Of a stretch of 31,502 bases of DNA, positions 19,957 through 26,156 are shown one piece after another. The DNA comes from Acidobacteria subdivision 2 bacterium RH1 MAG20. Lineage in GTDB: Bacteria > Acidobacteriota > Terriglobia > Terriglobales > Acidobacteriaceae. Each line of letters starts with the position of its first letter. Position 1 is the stretch's first letter. The notes beneath the pieces were generated by a model. The model saw only the letters and a program-made list of their open reading frames with translations. It was not told where the DNA came from and searched no databases. The stretch lies in the NCBI GenBank assembly GCA_002197545.1, contig NFUO01000058.1, positions 1-31,502 on the forward strand. Direction: 5' to 3'. A program made the translations under genes and the position numbers.

Positions 19957-20643
19957 CTAGAGTCGTTTAAGGTAGACTTTGGCGGCTTCGAGTTCGGGGA
20001 AGAGGCGCTCCTCGGCCTGAAACTCGCGCGAGTGGACGCAGCGGCGGCCGGCTTTGACGCGGACGGGGTGCTTGAGGTGGAGCATCTCGTGGTAGAGGAG
20101 ATATTCGACGGCACACCGAGGCGTATCGGGACGATCGAAGACACGGCTGACGACGATAGTGTTGTGGGCAGCGTCGTAGTGGCCCAACATGCGGCGGGCG
20201 TGGTGGGCGCTCCAGGTAAGAGTGGGACGGCCGAGGAGACCATGGAAGAAGCGGGTGTTGAGTGATTCGAAGATCTCGTCGAGGTCGTAGTGATGGCCGA
20301 CGGAGGTGAGGATGCGCTTGCGGCCTCGGATCTGACGGATGTGTTCCGCTTGTTTTGAGACGGCTTCGGAACTGACGTGGCGTCGGTAGCGGTCGGCATG
20401 GATAGGAGCGATGGGCTTTTTGTAGAGCTTGGCGAGGAGAATGTGGGCGATGGCGCGGTGGACAGACTCGGGAGCAGATTCCAGGAGGTCGGAGAGACGG
20501 ACGTGGAGGCGGCCTTCGCGGAGGCGGATGGTGGTGTTAAGCGAGGTAAAGCGGCGGAAACGGATGTCGAGAGGAGGGATAGGGGCGCGGGGACGGAGGT
20601 CTCGGTACTGCTCTTCAAAGATTGGGATGAGTGCGGTGGACAT
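19957..20643 (-). CDS. SprT-like zinc metalloprotease-family protein
   Basis: A 228-residue protein with a SprT/Spartan-like fold in its C-terminal half. The zinc site HEMLH sits at residues 185-189 (YLLYHEMLHLKHPV) with a likely third ligand His204 in VHSREF. The upstream strand FFHGLLGRPTLTW and the 'GHYDAAHNTIVVSRVFD' segment match SprT-like domains, where the minimal protease core presents extended substrates. The N-terminal ~110 residues are Arg-rich helices that could bind DNA, as in Spartan proteases that cleave DNA-protein crosslinks. A DNA-repair role is inference; the metal site is visible. Confidence 0.85.
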   Translation of the reverse strand: MSTALIPIFEEQYRDLRPRAPIPPLDIRFRRFTSLNTTIRLREGRLHVRLSDLLESAPESVHRAIAHILLAKLYKKPIAPIHADRYRRHVSSEAVSKQAEHIRQIRGRKRILTSVGHHYDLDEIFESLNTRFFHGLLGRPTLTWSAHHARRMLGHYDAAHNTIVVSRVFDRPDTPRCAVEYLLYHEMLHLKHPVRVKAGRRCVHSREFQAEERLFPELEAAKVYLKRL

Positions 20644-20745
20644 GCGCTTACTAAAAGGTTAACACGGTTGCGGAAGGGGCTTATCCCTGATTTTTGCCGA
20701 TGACACCAATTAGGAACAACAGGCTACTGCAACAGATCTCCGGCA

Positions 20746-21192
20746 CTAGACCCCAAATTGCCGCAGATGATGGTCCAGATGCTTGTACATCAACGTTGCC
20801 CACTCTTGCGGCGTTAGCCGTCCAAAGAAGCTATGCGGGTGCTTTGTGCATTTCGCGGGATCGCCTGCGAAGCAGTCAATCATTCTCTGCAACCGTTGCC
20901 GCTCTACGTCGAGGTCACGGTCATCGCTCACAACTAATTCTTTGTCAGTCGGCGTGTTTCGTCGAAACGGTTCCTCGTTCAACACGACCGATTTCGCAAA
21001 ACGCCCGAACACTCGTCCAGCTAGACTGCGCGGCGGAAATGTCAGTCCCGCTATCATCTCGAACTGCGCAGAGAGATGGGCAAGCGACTGCGCTGGACTC
21101 ATTCTGCCCCATAGCCGTTCGCTATCCGGTCGCAACTGGGCCATCCGCTCCTTCACCTCTTCCACTGCCGCCGCTTCAAACAAATTTCTCAT
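20746..21192 (-). CDS. DUF1569 / DinB-like helical protein
   Basis: A 148-residue protein that I recognise as a DUF1569 member, in the DinB/YfiT-like four-helix superfamily of putative metal-dependent enzymes. It shows LWGRMSPAQSLAHLSAQFEMIAG near the start and the C-terminal signature FFGRLTPQEWATLMYKHLDHHLRQFGV, whose histidines (MYKHLDHH), with the N-terminal His of LAHL, could bind a metal ion. No substrate is known. A strong promoter stands just upstream with a short leader. Confidence 0.85.
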   Translation of the reverse strand: MRNLFEAAAVEEVKERMAQLRPDSERLWGRMSPAQSLAHLSAQFEMIAGLTFPPRSLAGRVFGRFAKSVVLNEEPFRRNTPTDKELVVSDDRDLDVERQRLQRMIDCFAGDPAKCTKHPHSFFGRLTPQEWATLMYKHLDHHLRQFGV

Positions 21193-21219
21193 GCGAATTT
21201 TCTTTCTTGTACATCCAGT

Positions 21220-21249
21220 TTTATATTCCTATATAAGAATGTACGTCAA
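21220..21249 (-). promoter_or_regulatory. Sigma70-like promoter of the DUF1569 gene with inverted repeats
   Basis: On the minus strand TTGACG (21244-21249) and TATAAA (21220-21225) are separated by 18 bases. The start codon is at 21192, giving a leader of roughly 20 bases with a purine-rich AAGAAAGAAAA. GTACAT (21209-21214) and ATGTAC (21239-21244) frame the -10 region, and TTATA/TATAA inverted arms lie inside, so a repressor operator is possible. Confidence 0.5.
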
Positions 21250-21337
21250 GTAAAAGTTCCTTCTTCGGAGGACCCGAGATCAACGCTTAGCCCTCTATCA
21301 AGAAGTAGGTCAGGACGGCAAGCTTTTGCAGAAGACA

Positions 21338-21874
21338 TCAGCGGGGAATGTCGATGGGTTCGTTCTTGTTTTCTTTTGCAGGCGGATGGGCGGCGAACCA
21401 GGCTTTCTGGTTTGCAATGAGCTCGGTGGTGTCCTGGCGGAGATCATTGATGGCGTCAAGAGCCAGCTTGCGAGAGACGTTGTAGGCCTCATTGTCGGGT
21501 GGGGACTTAATGTTGGAGGCCCAGCGGTCGGTGGCCTGAAGGAGTTTGGGGAGGGATTTGCGGATGTCGCTGTGGCGGGTGCTGTAATCGTCGAGGTTGT
21601 CTTCCAATTCGTTGGCGATGGAAGTGAACTGTTCGAGGAGGTCGTGGGCGTCCTGCTCGCGGCCGGGGTGATGAGGATTCGCGAAGAGGTCATGAAGGGC
21701 GCTGACGCGCTCGTCGAGAAACTTGACGAAGACGAGGACGCGGTCGCGAGGGACGTAAGCGGAGTCGCGGAGCTGTTCGACCTCGGCGTCAGAGAGCGAG
21801 TGGTCGTCGCTTTGGGCGTGGAGCGGCACGTAGAGCGCGAGAATAGCGAGGGCGAGGCAGAGTCGTCGAAGCAT
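21338..21874 (-). CDS. Small exported helical protein
   Basis: A 178-residue protein with a signal peptide (MLRRLCLALAILALYVPLHAQS). The mature part is highly charged and helical (SDAEVEQLRDSAYVPRDRVLVFVKFLDERVSALHDL and onward), ending in a Pro/Lys-rich tail (PPAKENKNEPIDIP). I do not recognise a named family. Six bases separate it from the preceding gene, so it is the third gene of an operon with the 155-residue exported protein and the TPR protein, and all three are predicted to be exported. Confidence 0.8.
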   Translation of the reverse strand: MLRRLCLALAILALYVPLHAQSDDHSLSDAEVEQLRDSAYVPRDRVLVFVKFLDERVSALHDLFANPHHPGREQDAHDLLEQFTSIANELEDNLDDYSTRHSDIRKSLPKLLQATDRWASNIKSPPDNEAYNVSRKLALDAINDLRQDTTELIANQKAWFAAHPPAKENKNEPIDIPR

Positions 21875-21880
21875 TCGGGC

Positions 21881-22348
21881 CTAGTGGTCGAAGACCTGGT
21901 CGAGGAGCTGGTTCTGGACCAGATCGAGTTGTTTGAGTGTGGCCTGGACAGTGGTGCGATTGTCCTCTGAAGCCAGGTGCAACGATTGAGCGAGATGCAA
22001 GGTAGTTTGGTGCATCAACATCTCGGCGTTCTTGAGGCGCTTGGTGTTTTTGGCAAGGCTTGTTGAGATGAGGTGAGCGTAGGTATTGATCTTTTTGAGA
22101 GTTGCGCTGGCCTGGTCGTCGTCGCCGTTGACCATTTGTTTGACGGCCATCTCGGTCATAGTGTGGATGAGCTCCGTATAAAGGTAGCACTGATCGCGTG
22201 GGTCGGCCTGCTGAGCGCGGAGTTCGAGTTGGCTGAGGGTCTCGGCGTCGGGGAAGGTTTCGTCGACGGCTGCGTGGACCGGAGGGGTAAGGGTGAGGAA
22301 TAAAGCAGAGGCGAGAAGGAGAGTTGAAAACCTATATATAGATTTCAT
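21881..22348 (-). CDS. Small exported helical protein
   Basis: A 155-residue protein with a signal peptide (MKSIYRFSTLLLASALFLTLTPPVHA). The mature part is all-helical and TPR-like in spacing (LSQLELRAQQADPRDQCYLYTELIHTMTEMAVKQM ... ASATLKKINTYAHLISTSLAKNTKRLKNAEMLM). No catalytic motif is visible. The ATG at 22348 was chosen over the longer open frame because it gives the signal peptide and has GAGG upstream. It begins 25 bases after the TPR gene and is followed after six bases by another exported helical protein. Confidence 0.8.
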   Translation of the reverse strand: MKSIYRFSTLLLASALFLTLTPPVHAAVDETFPDAETLSQLELRAQQADPRDQCYLYTELIHTMTEMAVKQMVNGDDDQASATLKKINTYAHLISTSLAKNTKRLKNAEMLMHQTTLHLAQSLHLASEDNRTTVQATLKQLDLVQNQLLDQVFDH

Positions 22349-22373
22349 AACGCACCTCGAAGGGAGCGCCGAT

Positions 22374-23756
22374 CTACCGCATGTGCTCGAGGGTGACAAG
22401 GCGGTGGCGGGCCTGCCACTCCTCATCCGGGAACTTGCCGTTTGCCACGGAGAGAAACTGTTTATACAGGTCGCGCGCCTGCTTGACCTGGTGCAGCTTG
22501 TCGTGCGCGGTCGCCGCAAGGAAGAGGGACGACGGCGACTGTGGCAGCACTTTATCACGAATTTCCAAAGCTTGCAAGATGGTGACGGGGTCGTCGTTGG
22601 CTGAGGCGGCGAAGGCGAGGTGGCTGGCGGCGAGACCGAGATCGTCTTTGGTGGGGAAGGCCGAGGGTTCGGCTACGGTGCGCTTGAGCATGGATTCGGC
22701 TTCGGCGAATTGACGCAGATGGATGAGAGCGTCGGCGCGGTCAGTGACGAGGGTAGGGTCGTTGGGATAGAGGGTGGTGAGCGTGGCGTAGAGAGGAGCA
22801 GCCTTGTCGAACTGACTGTCGCTGCTGTAAAGGTGGGCAAGCAGGCGGGTGAGGGTAGGGTCGCTGGGATTGGCGGCTTGGAGCTTTTCGATGAGCGGGA
22901 TCGCTTTGCCGGGCTCGTTCTGGGCGTCGTAGAGACTGGCCAGTTGGGCATTAAGGGTGGGATCGTTGGGGTTTTTAGCAAGCGCGGCGGTGAGGAGGGC
23001 TTCGGCTTGGTCGGACTTCTTTTCGCGCTGGAGGAGGTGGACGAGAGCCGCGGTGGCGGTGGGGTTTTGCGGGTCTGCGGCGAGAAGGCGGCGGTAGGCG
23101 GCTTCGGCTTCAGGAAGGTCGTTGGTGGCTTCGGCGAGTTCTCCGGAGAGAATGATGTCGTCGGGAGTCTCAGGTGAGATCTTCATTGCGGTGAGGAGCT
23201 CGTCGCTGGCGTCAGAGGGCCGGGTGGACTGGTCGAGGCGGGCCAGAGCGCGCCAGGCACGGGCTTTGAGCGCGGGGTCGGTGGAGGGAGTGAGGGTGGT
23301 GGCGGCGAGCAGTTCGGCGCGGGCCTGGTCGTGCTGGCCGGTGCGAGCGAGGAGGAGACCAAGGGAGAGATGAGGCTCGAAGTATTTGGGGTCAGCGGCG
23401 GCGGCACGGCGGTAGGTGTCGGCGGCGTTGGATGTCTGATCGAGGGACTCCTGGGTGAAGCCGAGATCGTAGAGGAGATGGGCGTCGTTGGGGTTCTTTT
23501 CGGTCAGGGTGGTGAGGAGCTTGAGCGCGGCAGGGAAGTCATGCTGGTCGAGCGCAGCGTTGGCCTGGGCGCGGAAGGGGTCTTCCTGAGTCTGGACATG
23601 CGGCTGGGGAGCGGTGGTGTCAATGGTTCCTGCCGGGAGCTGGGCGTGGAGCGTCCCGGCTGTGAGGAGCACGAGAAATATTATTGATGCCGTGGCAGAG
23701 AGCCGATGGGGGCGCAGTGTGGCGCTGGTGATTCTGTGGCGTGTCGTCTTCGGCAT
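22374..23756 (-). CDS. Exported TPR-repeat protein
   Basis: A 460-residue protein with an N-terminal hydrophobic export signal (about residues 20-39, ending TLHAQ). About eight to ten TPR units follow, with regular YDLGFTQESL, LHLSLGLLLARTG-like, NAQLASLYDAQNEPGKA and DRADALIHLRQFAEAE segments separated by NPNDP or DPKY turns. It probably acts as a periplasmic scaffold; its partners may be the two small exported proteins downstream in the same operon. Its ribosome site is unusual: the G-rich GGGGAGGGGGG before the ATG is the end of a dispersed 63-bp repeat. Confidence 0.88.
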   Translation of the reverse strand: MPKTTRHRITSATLRPHRLSATASIIFLVLLTAGTLHAQLPAGTIDTTAPQPHVQTQEDPFRAQANAALDQHDFPAALKLLTTLTEKNPNDAHLLYDLGFTQESLDQTSNAADTYRRAAAADPKYFEPHLSLGLLLARTGQHDQARAELLAATTLTPSTDPALKARAWRALARLDQSTRPSDASDELLTAMKISPETPDDIILSGELAEATNDLPEAEAAYRRLLAADPQNPTATAALVHLLQREKKSDQAEALLTAALAKNPNDPTLNAQLASLYDAQNEPGKAIPLIEKLQAANPSDPTLTRLLAHLYSSDSQFDKAAPLYATLTTLYPNDPTLVTDRADALIHLRQFAEAESMLKRTVAEPSAFPTKDDLGLAASHLAFAASANDDPVTILQALEIRDKVLPQSPSSLFLAATAHDKLHQVKQARDLYKQFLSVANGKFPDEEWQARHRLVTLEHMR

Positions 23757-23760
23757 CGTT

Positions 23761-23823
23761 GTACCCCCCTCCCCTTAAAGTACCCAAAGTCTTCGAATAT
23801 AAGACTTTAAGTCTGGACTTCGG
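23761..23823. repeat. 63-bp dispersed palindromic repeat, copy 2
   Basis: It begins GTACCCCCCTCCCC and ends AAGACTTTAAGTCTGGA plus CTTCG. It matches 17928-17990 in order and orientation, including the C-rich start, the middle AAAGT..TTGAA-like part and the AGACTT-T-AAGTCT inverted repeat. Read on the minus strand, its G-rich end lies four bases before the start codon of the TPR gene and serves as its only candidate ribosome site. Confidence 0.6.
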
Positions 23824-23840
23824 TTTGGTGTTAAGCGCGG

Positions 23841-23866
23841 AAGCCCGGCCTGGATTGGCCGGGCTT
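23841..23866. terminator. Perfect 10-bp hairpin, possible terminator or boundary
   Basis: AAGCCCGGCC (23841-23850) and GGCCGGGCTT (23857-23866) pair perfectly around the six-base loop TGGATT. No clear T-run follows on either strand, so it may be a factor-assisted stop, an insulating structure or part of a repeat. It stands between the exported-TPR promoter region and the restriction-modification module. Confidence 0.35.
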
Positions 23867-23958
23867 CGACAACTTTCCTGAATTTAAGGATAACAGGCGC
23901 GTCAAGGGTTGGGCTGTGGAAAGCCGACATGAATCTTGGGTTGCCACAAGGATGCAGG

Positions 23959-23984
23959 TACGTATAGTCCGTGGACTCAATGTC
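23959..23984 (+). promoter_or_regulatory. C-box operator pair upstream of the controller gene
   Basis: TACGTATAGTC (23959-23969), spacer CGTG (23970-23973) and GACTCAATGTC (23974-23984) reproduce the architecture I recall for Esp1396I-type C-boxes: two GACTNNNAGTC-like dimer sites with a conserved CGTG between them. A dimer on the left site would activate and a second on the right would repress transcription of C and R. The controller ATG lies 24 bases downstream of the right site, suggesting a very short leader. Confidence 0.7.
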
Positions 23985-24008
23985 ATCATCCGTGGTTCGC
24001 TGAATGAT

Positions 24009-24236
24009 ATGTCTCCCAAGTCTAATGACGCGATCAAGCTCGAATTTGGCCAGTCCGTTCGCGACATCCGAGTCAAGAAAGGTCTATCGCAGGAGGGCCT
24101 CGCCGAAATGTGCGAACTTGACCGCAGCTATATCGGCGGGGTCGAACGAGGCGAACGGAACATTAGCCTAATCAACATCAGGAGAATTGCCGACGGCCTT
24201 GGTATATCTCCCAGGGAGTTATTCGATCCGCAATGA
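24009..24236 (+). CDS. Restriction-modification controller (C) protein, XRE-type HTH
   Basis: A 75-residue protein made of one Cro/CI-type helix-turn-helix domain: [23 protein letters not shown], recognition part [36 protein letters not shown]. Size and sequence style match C proteins of type II restriction systems, which time endonuclease expression after entry into a new host. The ATG at 24009 was chosen because C proteins begin just before the first helix; the frame is open upstream into the C-boxes. Its TGA overlaps the endonuclease ATG (ATGA), so R is translated from the same message. Nearby operators (23959-23984 and 25721-25731) agree with autoregulation and control of the methyltransferase. 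Confidence 0.9.
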   Translation: MSPKSNDAIKLEFGQSVRDIRVKKGLSQEGLAEMCELDRSYIGGVERGERNISLINIRRIADGLGISPRELFDPQ

Positions 24237-24841
24237 AAATCGTCAGAGAAGAAACACTTATTTCGTGCGGAAAATATGCGAAATCCCAGGACTGGAAGAA
24301 GACCCGCACCAGTTTGTATAAAGCCATTAGAGAAGTTGATTGGCCGCGTGGTACTGGCAAGTTCACGATCCATCCTGAAGCTGGCAAATGGCGCGGCATG
24401 GGCAACGGAGTGAAGCCTATCAAGGATGGTCTTATTGAGGAACTGGAAAAGCAAGGTTGGAAGAAAGAACAGTTTCTGGACATAGCGAAAGCGAAACGGC
24501 CCGGTAAGGTTGATTCGATCTTGGAAACGCCATACGGGATTGTTGCTCTTGAGTGGGAGACCGGCAACATCTCATCGAGTCATCGTGCGTTGAATAAGAT
24601 GGCACTAGGTCTGCTCAAAGGCGTACTTGCAGCCGGCATTCTAGTCGTGCCGTCGCGGGAACTCTATCGCTATCTAACGGATCGAGTCGGAAACATCGCA
24701 GAACTGGACCCCTATCTCGATCTTTGGCGGGCAATCCCGTGTAAACAGGGTATTTTGGAAATTGTTGTTATCGAGCATGATGCGACAGGAAAAGACGTGT
24801 CGCGCATACCAAAAGGCACGGACGGACGCGGATTGGTTTAG
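24233..24841 (+). CDS. BamHI-like type II restriction endonuclease
   Basis: A 202-residue protein aligning, from memory, with BamHI (213 aa). The segment [21 protein letters not shown] corresponds to Bam[38 protein letters not shown] to YLTDRVTNFEELEPY, and IPKGTDG to IPKGSDG. Metal-site residues are kept: Glu79, Asp94 (GKVD), Glu107 and Glu109 of EWE (BamHI Glu77, Asp94, Glu111, Glu113). Base- and backbone-contact positions Asn112, Arg118, Asp150, Arg151 and Asp197 match BamHI Asn116, Arg122, Asp154, Arg155 and Asp196, so G^GATCC specificity is predicted. It lacks the BamHI C-terminal helix, like the compact relative OkrAI. Its stop codon overlaps that of the convergent methyltransferase. 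Its sequence is visibly less GC-rich than its neighbours. Confidence 0.92.
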   Translation: MKIVREETLISCGKYAKSQDWKKTRTSLYKAIREVDWPRGTGKFTIHPEAGKWRGMGNGVKPIKDGLIEELEKQGWKKEQFLDIAKAKRPGKVDSILETPYGIVALEWETGNISSSHRALNKMALGLLKGVLAAGILVVPSRELYRYLTDRVGNIAELDPYLDLWRAIPCKQGILEIVVIEHDATGKDVSRIPKGTDGRGLV

Positions 24842-25716
24842 TCTTCGACGAAATCTCCGTTCTTGTGTGAATGAATTGCACCACTTTCCAGCCGTTCTAT
24901 GATGTCATCCGCATAATCGATCTCGGTTCCAATCCAGTGCCGGTGTTTCTTCTCACATACGGCAAATGTGGTTCCGCTGCCGCCAAATGGATCAACGACC
25001 AGATCACCAGGCTTTGTGGACATCATGACAACGCGGTCAAGTAGCTTAGTTGAGAGCGCGTTCGCGTTCCGGTTCCTGGATTTGAATTTGGCATGACGAA
25101 CAGGTGGAATATCCGTCCAGACATCTTTGAGTGTGACGCCGTTCGGATTCATAGCTTCGCGGTGACCGCCGTAATCCTTTACTTCCTTACCGCAATGACG
25201 GCAGGTAAGAATGGGGGTGCGGATGCGATGAAAGGTATTTGGCCGGCCTTTACTGTAATACAGCAGACTGTAATGGCTGGGATGGAGCCGCCCTACAATC
25301 GGCAGGCAGGCACTCATCTCAACGGCGATCCAGTGGCGGAAATCGAGGTGTTGTTGCTGAAGAAACTCACCCAGCAGAATATTCCATTTGGGCAAGTTGT
25401 AAAGAAAAAGCGAGCCTCCCGGCTTCAGGATACGCACGCATTCCGTCAACCATTCTTTGCACCAATTGACGTAACGCGCGGCTGGAAGCGAGTCATCCGT
25501 GCTCTTACCGTACTGCTTGCCGATGTTGAACGGTGGGTCGGCAAAAATGGTGTCCACCACACCGTCAGCAATCAGTGGCAGCACTTTCATACAGTCGTCA
25601 GCGTACAGCGAACCCAGTTCTGTAGAGTGATAAGGCGTGGACTTCCTGCCTTGCTCCGTGAGGAACAGGCTTGGATCGAATCTCTGTTCTGTCCACTTGA
25701 GTTGCGTTTGCGGCAT
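24838..25716 (-). CDS. Beta-class DNA methyltransferase of the BamHI-like system
   Basis: A 292-residue amino-methyltransferase with beta-class order: motif IV DPPF at residues 60-63 (FADPPFNIGKQYG), a target-recognition middle, then the SAM-binding motif I DPFGGSGTT at 242-250 followed by HWIGTEID. The middle has CRHCGKEVKDYGGH (Cys172, Cys175), a possible half zinc site, and WTDIPPV. It should protect the site cut by the adjacent endonuclease. M.BamHI makes N4-methylcytosine, but the DPPF motif here does not by itself decide between N4-cytosine and N6-adenine. The ATG at 25716 is the first in frame and lies five bases from a C-box-like operator, so a short leader is expected. Confidence 0.9.
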   Translation of the reverse strand: MPQTQLKWTEQRFDPSLFLTEQGRKSTPYHSTELGSLYADDCMKVLPLIADGVVDTIFADPPFNIGKQYGKSTDDSLPAARYVNWCKEWLTECVRILKPGGSLFLYNLPKWNILLGEFLQQQHLDFRHWIAVEMSACLPIVGRLHPSHYSLLYYSKGRPNTFHRIRTPILTCRHCGKEVKDYGGHREAMNPNGVTLKDVWTDIPPVRHAKFKSRNRNANALSTKLLDRVVMMSTKPGDLVVDPFGGSGTTFAVCEKKHRHWIGTEIDYADDIIERLESGAIHSHKNGDFVED

Positions 25717-25720
25717 AAGG

Positions 25721-25731
25721 TACTTATAGTC
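25721..25731 (-). promoter_or_regulatory. C-box-like operator at the methyltransferase start
   Basis: TACTTATAGTC matches the C-box half-site consensus GACTTATAGTC as I recall it at 10 of 11 positions. The extended string GGTACTTATAGTC (25719-25731) differs at one position from GGTACGTATAGTC (23957-23969) upstream of the controller gene. It sits 5-15 bases before the methyltransferase ATG, where a bound controller dimer would block transcription start, as in the Esp1396I methyltransferase operator. Confidence 0.65.
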
Positions 25732-25760
25732 ATCATCTCGCAGAGAGGATAGGCTGTCAA
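25732..25760 (-). promoter_or_regulatory. Putative methyltransferase promoter
   Basis: On the minus strand a perfect -35 TTGACA (25755-25760) is followed after 17 bases by GATGAT (25732-25737), a poor -10. Transcription would start near 25725, inside the C-box-like site, giving a leader of about nine bases. The -35 and the overlap with the operator support it; the -10 is weak. Confidence 0.45.
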
Positions 25761-25896
25761 TAAGCGAAACATCCAGGTTGTCTGATCTTGCGCTGAATCT
25801 CGGAATGGAACTGTTTAGGCTGTGCAGCGTTGATCAGTCTGCTCGGCTTTGCTGGCGATCTGCCAATTCCGATTCTGTTTTTGATGGTCTTAGGGC

Positions 25897-25913
25897 GGGG
25901 CTAGCCAGTGGCC
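25897..25913. repeat. 17-bp direct repeat shared with the uvrA 3' end, left copy
   Basis: GGGGCTAGCCAGTGGCC occurs here and again at 28671-28687 inside uvrA in the same orientation. On the minus strand this copy reads TGHWLAPP then a stop, like the C-terminal TGHWLAP of UvrA. It lies in the 281-base gap between the methyltransferase and the small membrane peptide, in which I see no other gene. Confidence 0.6.
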
Positions 25914-25997
25914 TGTGTTCGGCTAGACGATAAGCAGATTGAGTGCGGCTGTGGTTCTCGGTTAGGATTCTGGAAGAGAGAAAAGGAGAATGTTGAA

Positions 25998-26105
25998 ATG
26001 AGTTCGTCGCGTGAATCTTGGTTGGACCGGTGGTTCCCCCTGCTGGTGATCGTTTTTGCTCTGCTCTTTGTCACGTTACTTGTGTCATTCAAGCCATTGG
26101 GTTGA
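25998..26105 (+). CDS. 35-residue single-pass membrane peptide
   Basis: A very short frame with a good ribosome site (AGGAG, nine bases before the ATG at 25998). It encodes SSSRESWLDRWFPLL followed by a hydrophobic helix (about residues 13-30, FPLLVIVFALLFVTLLVSF) and a KPLG end. The layout suggests a single transmembrane helix with a short polar N-terminus. It is 51 bases before the Tat-exported DUF3863-like gene on the same strand, so it may be co-expressed with it. I do not recognise a family. Confidence 0.6.
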   Translation: MSSSRESWLDRWFPLLVIVFALLFVTLLVSFKPLG

Positions 26106-26156
26106 AAAGGTGCTCGGCAGTCGTGGGAGGAATCGACGGAATAGGGGAGTAGGCAT

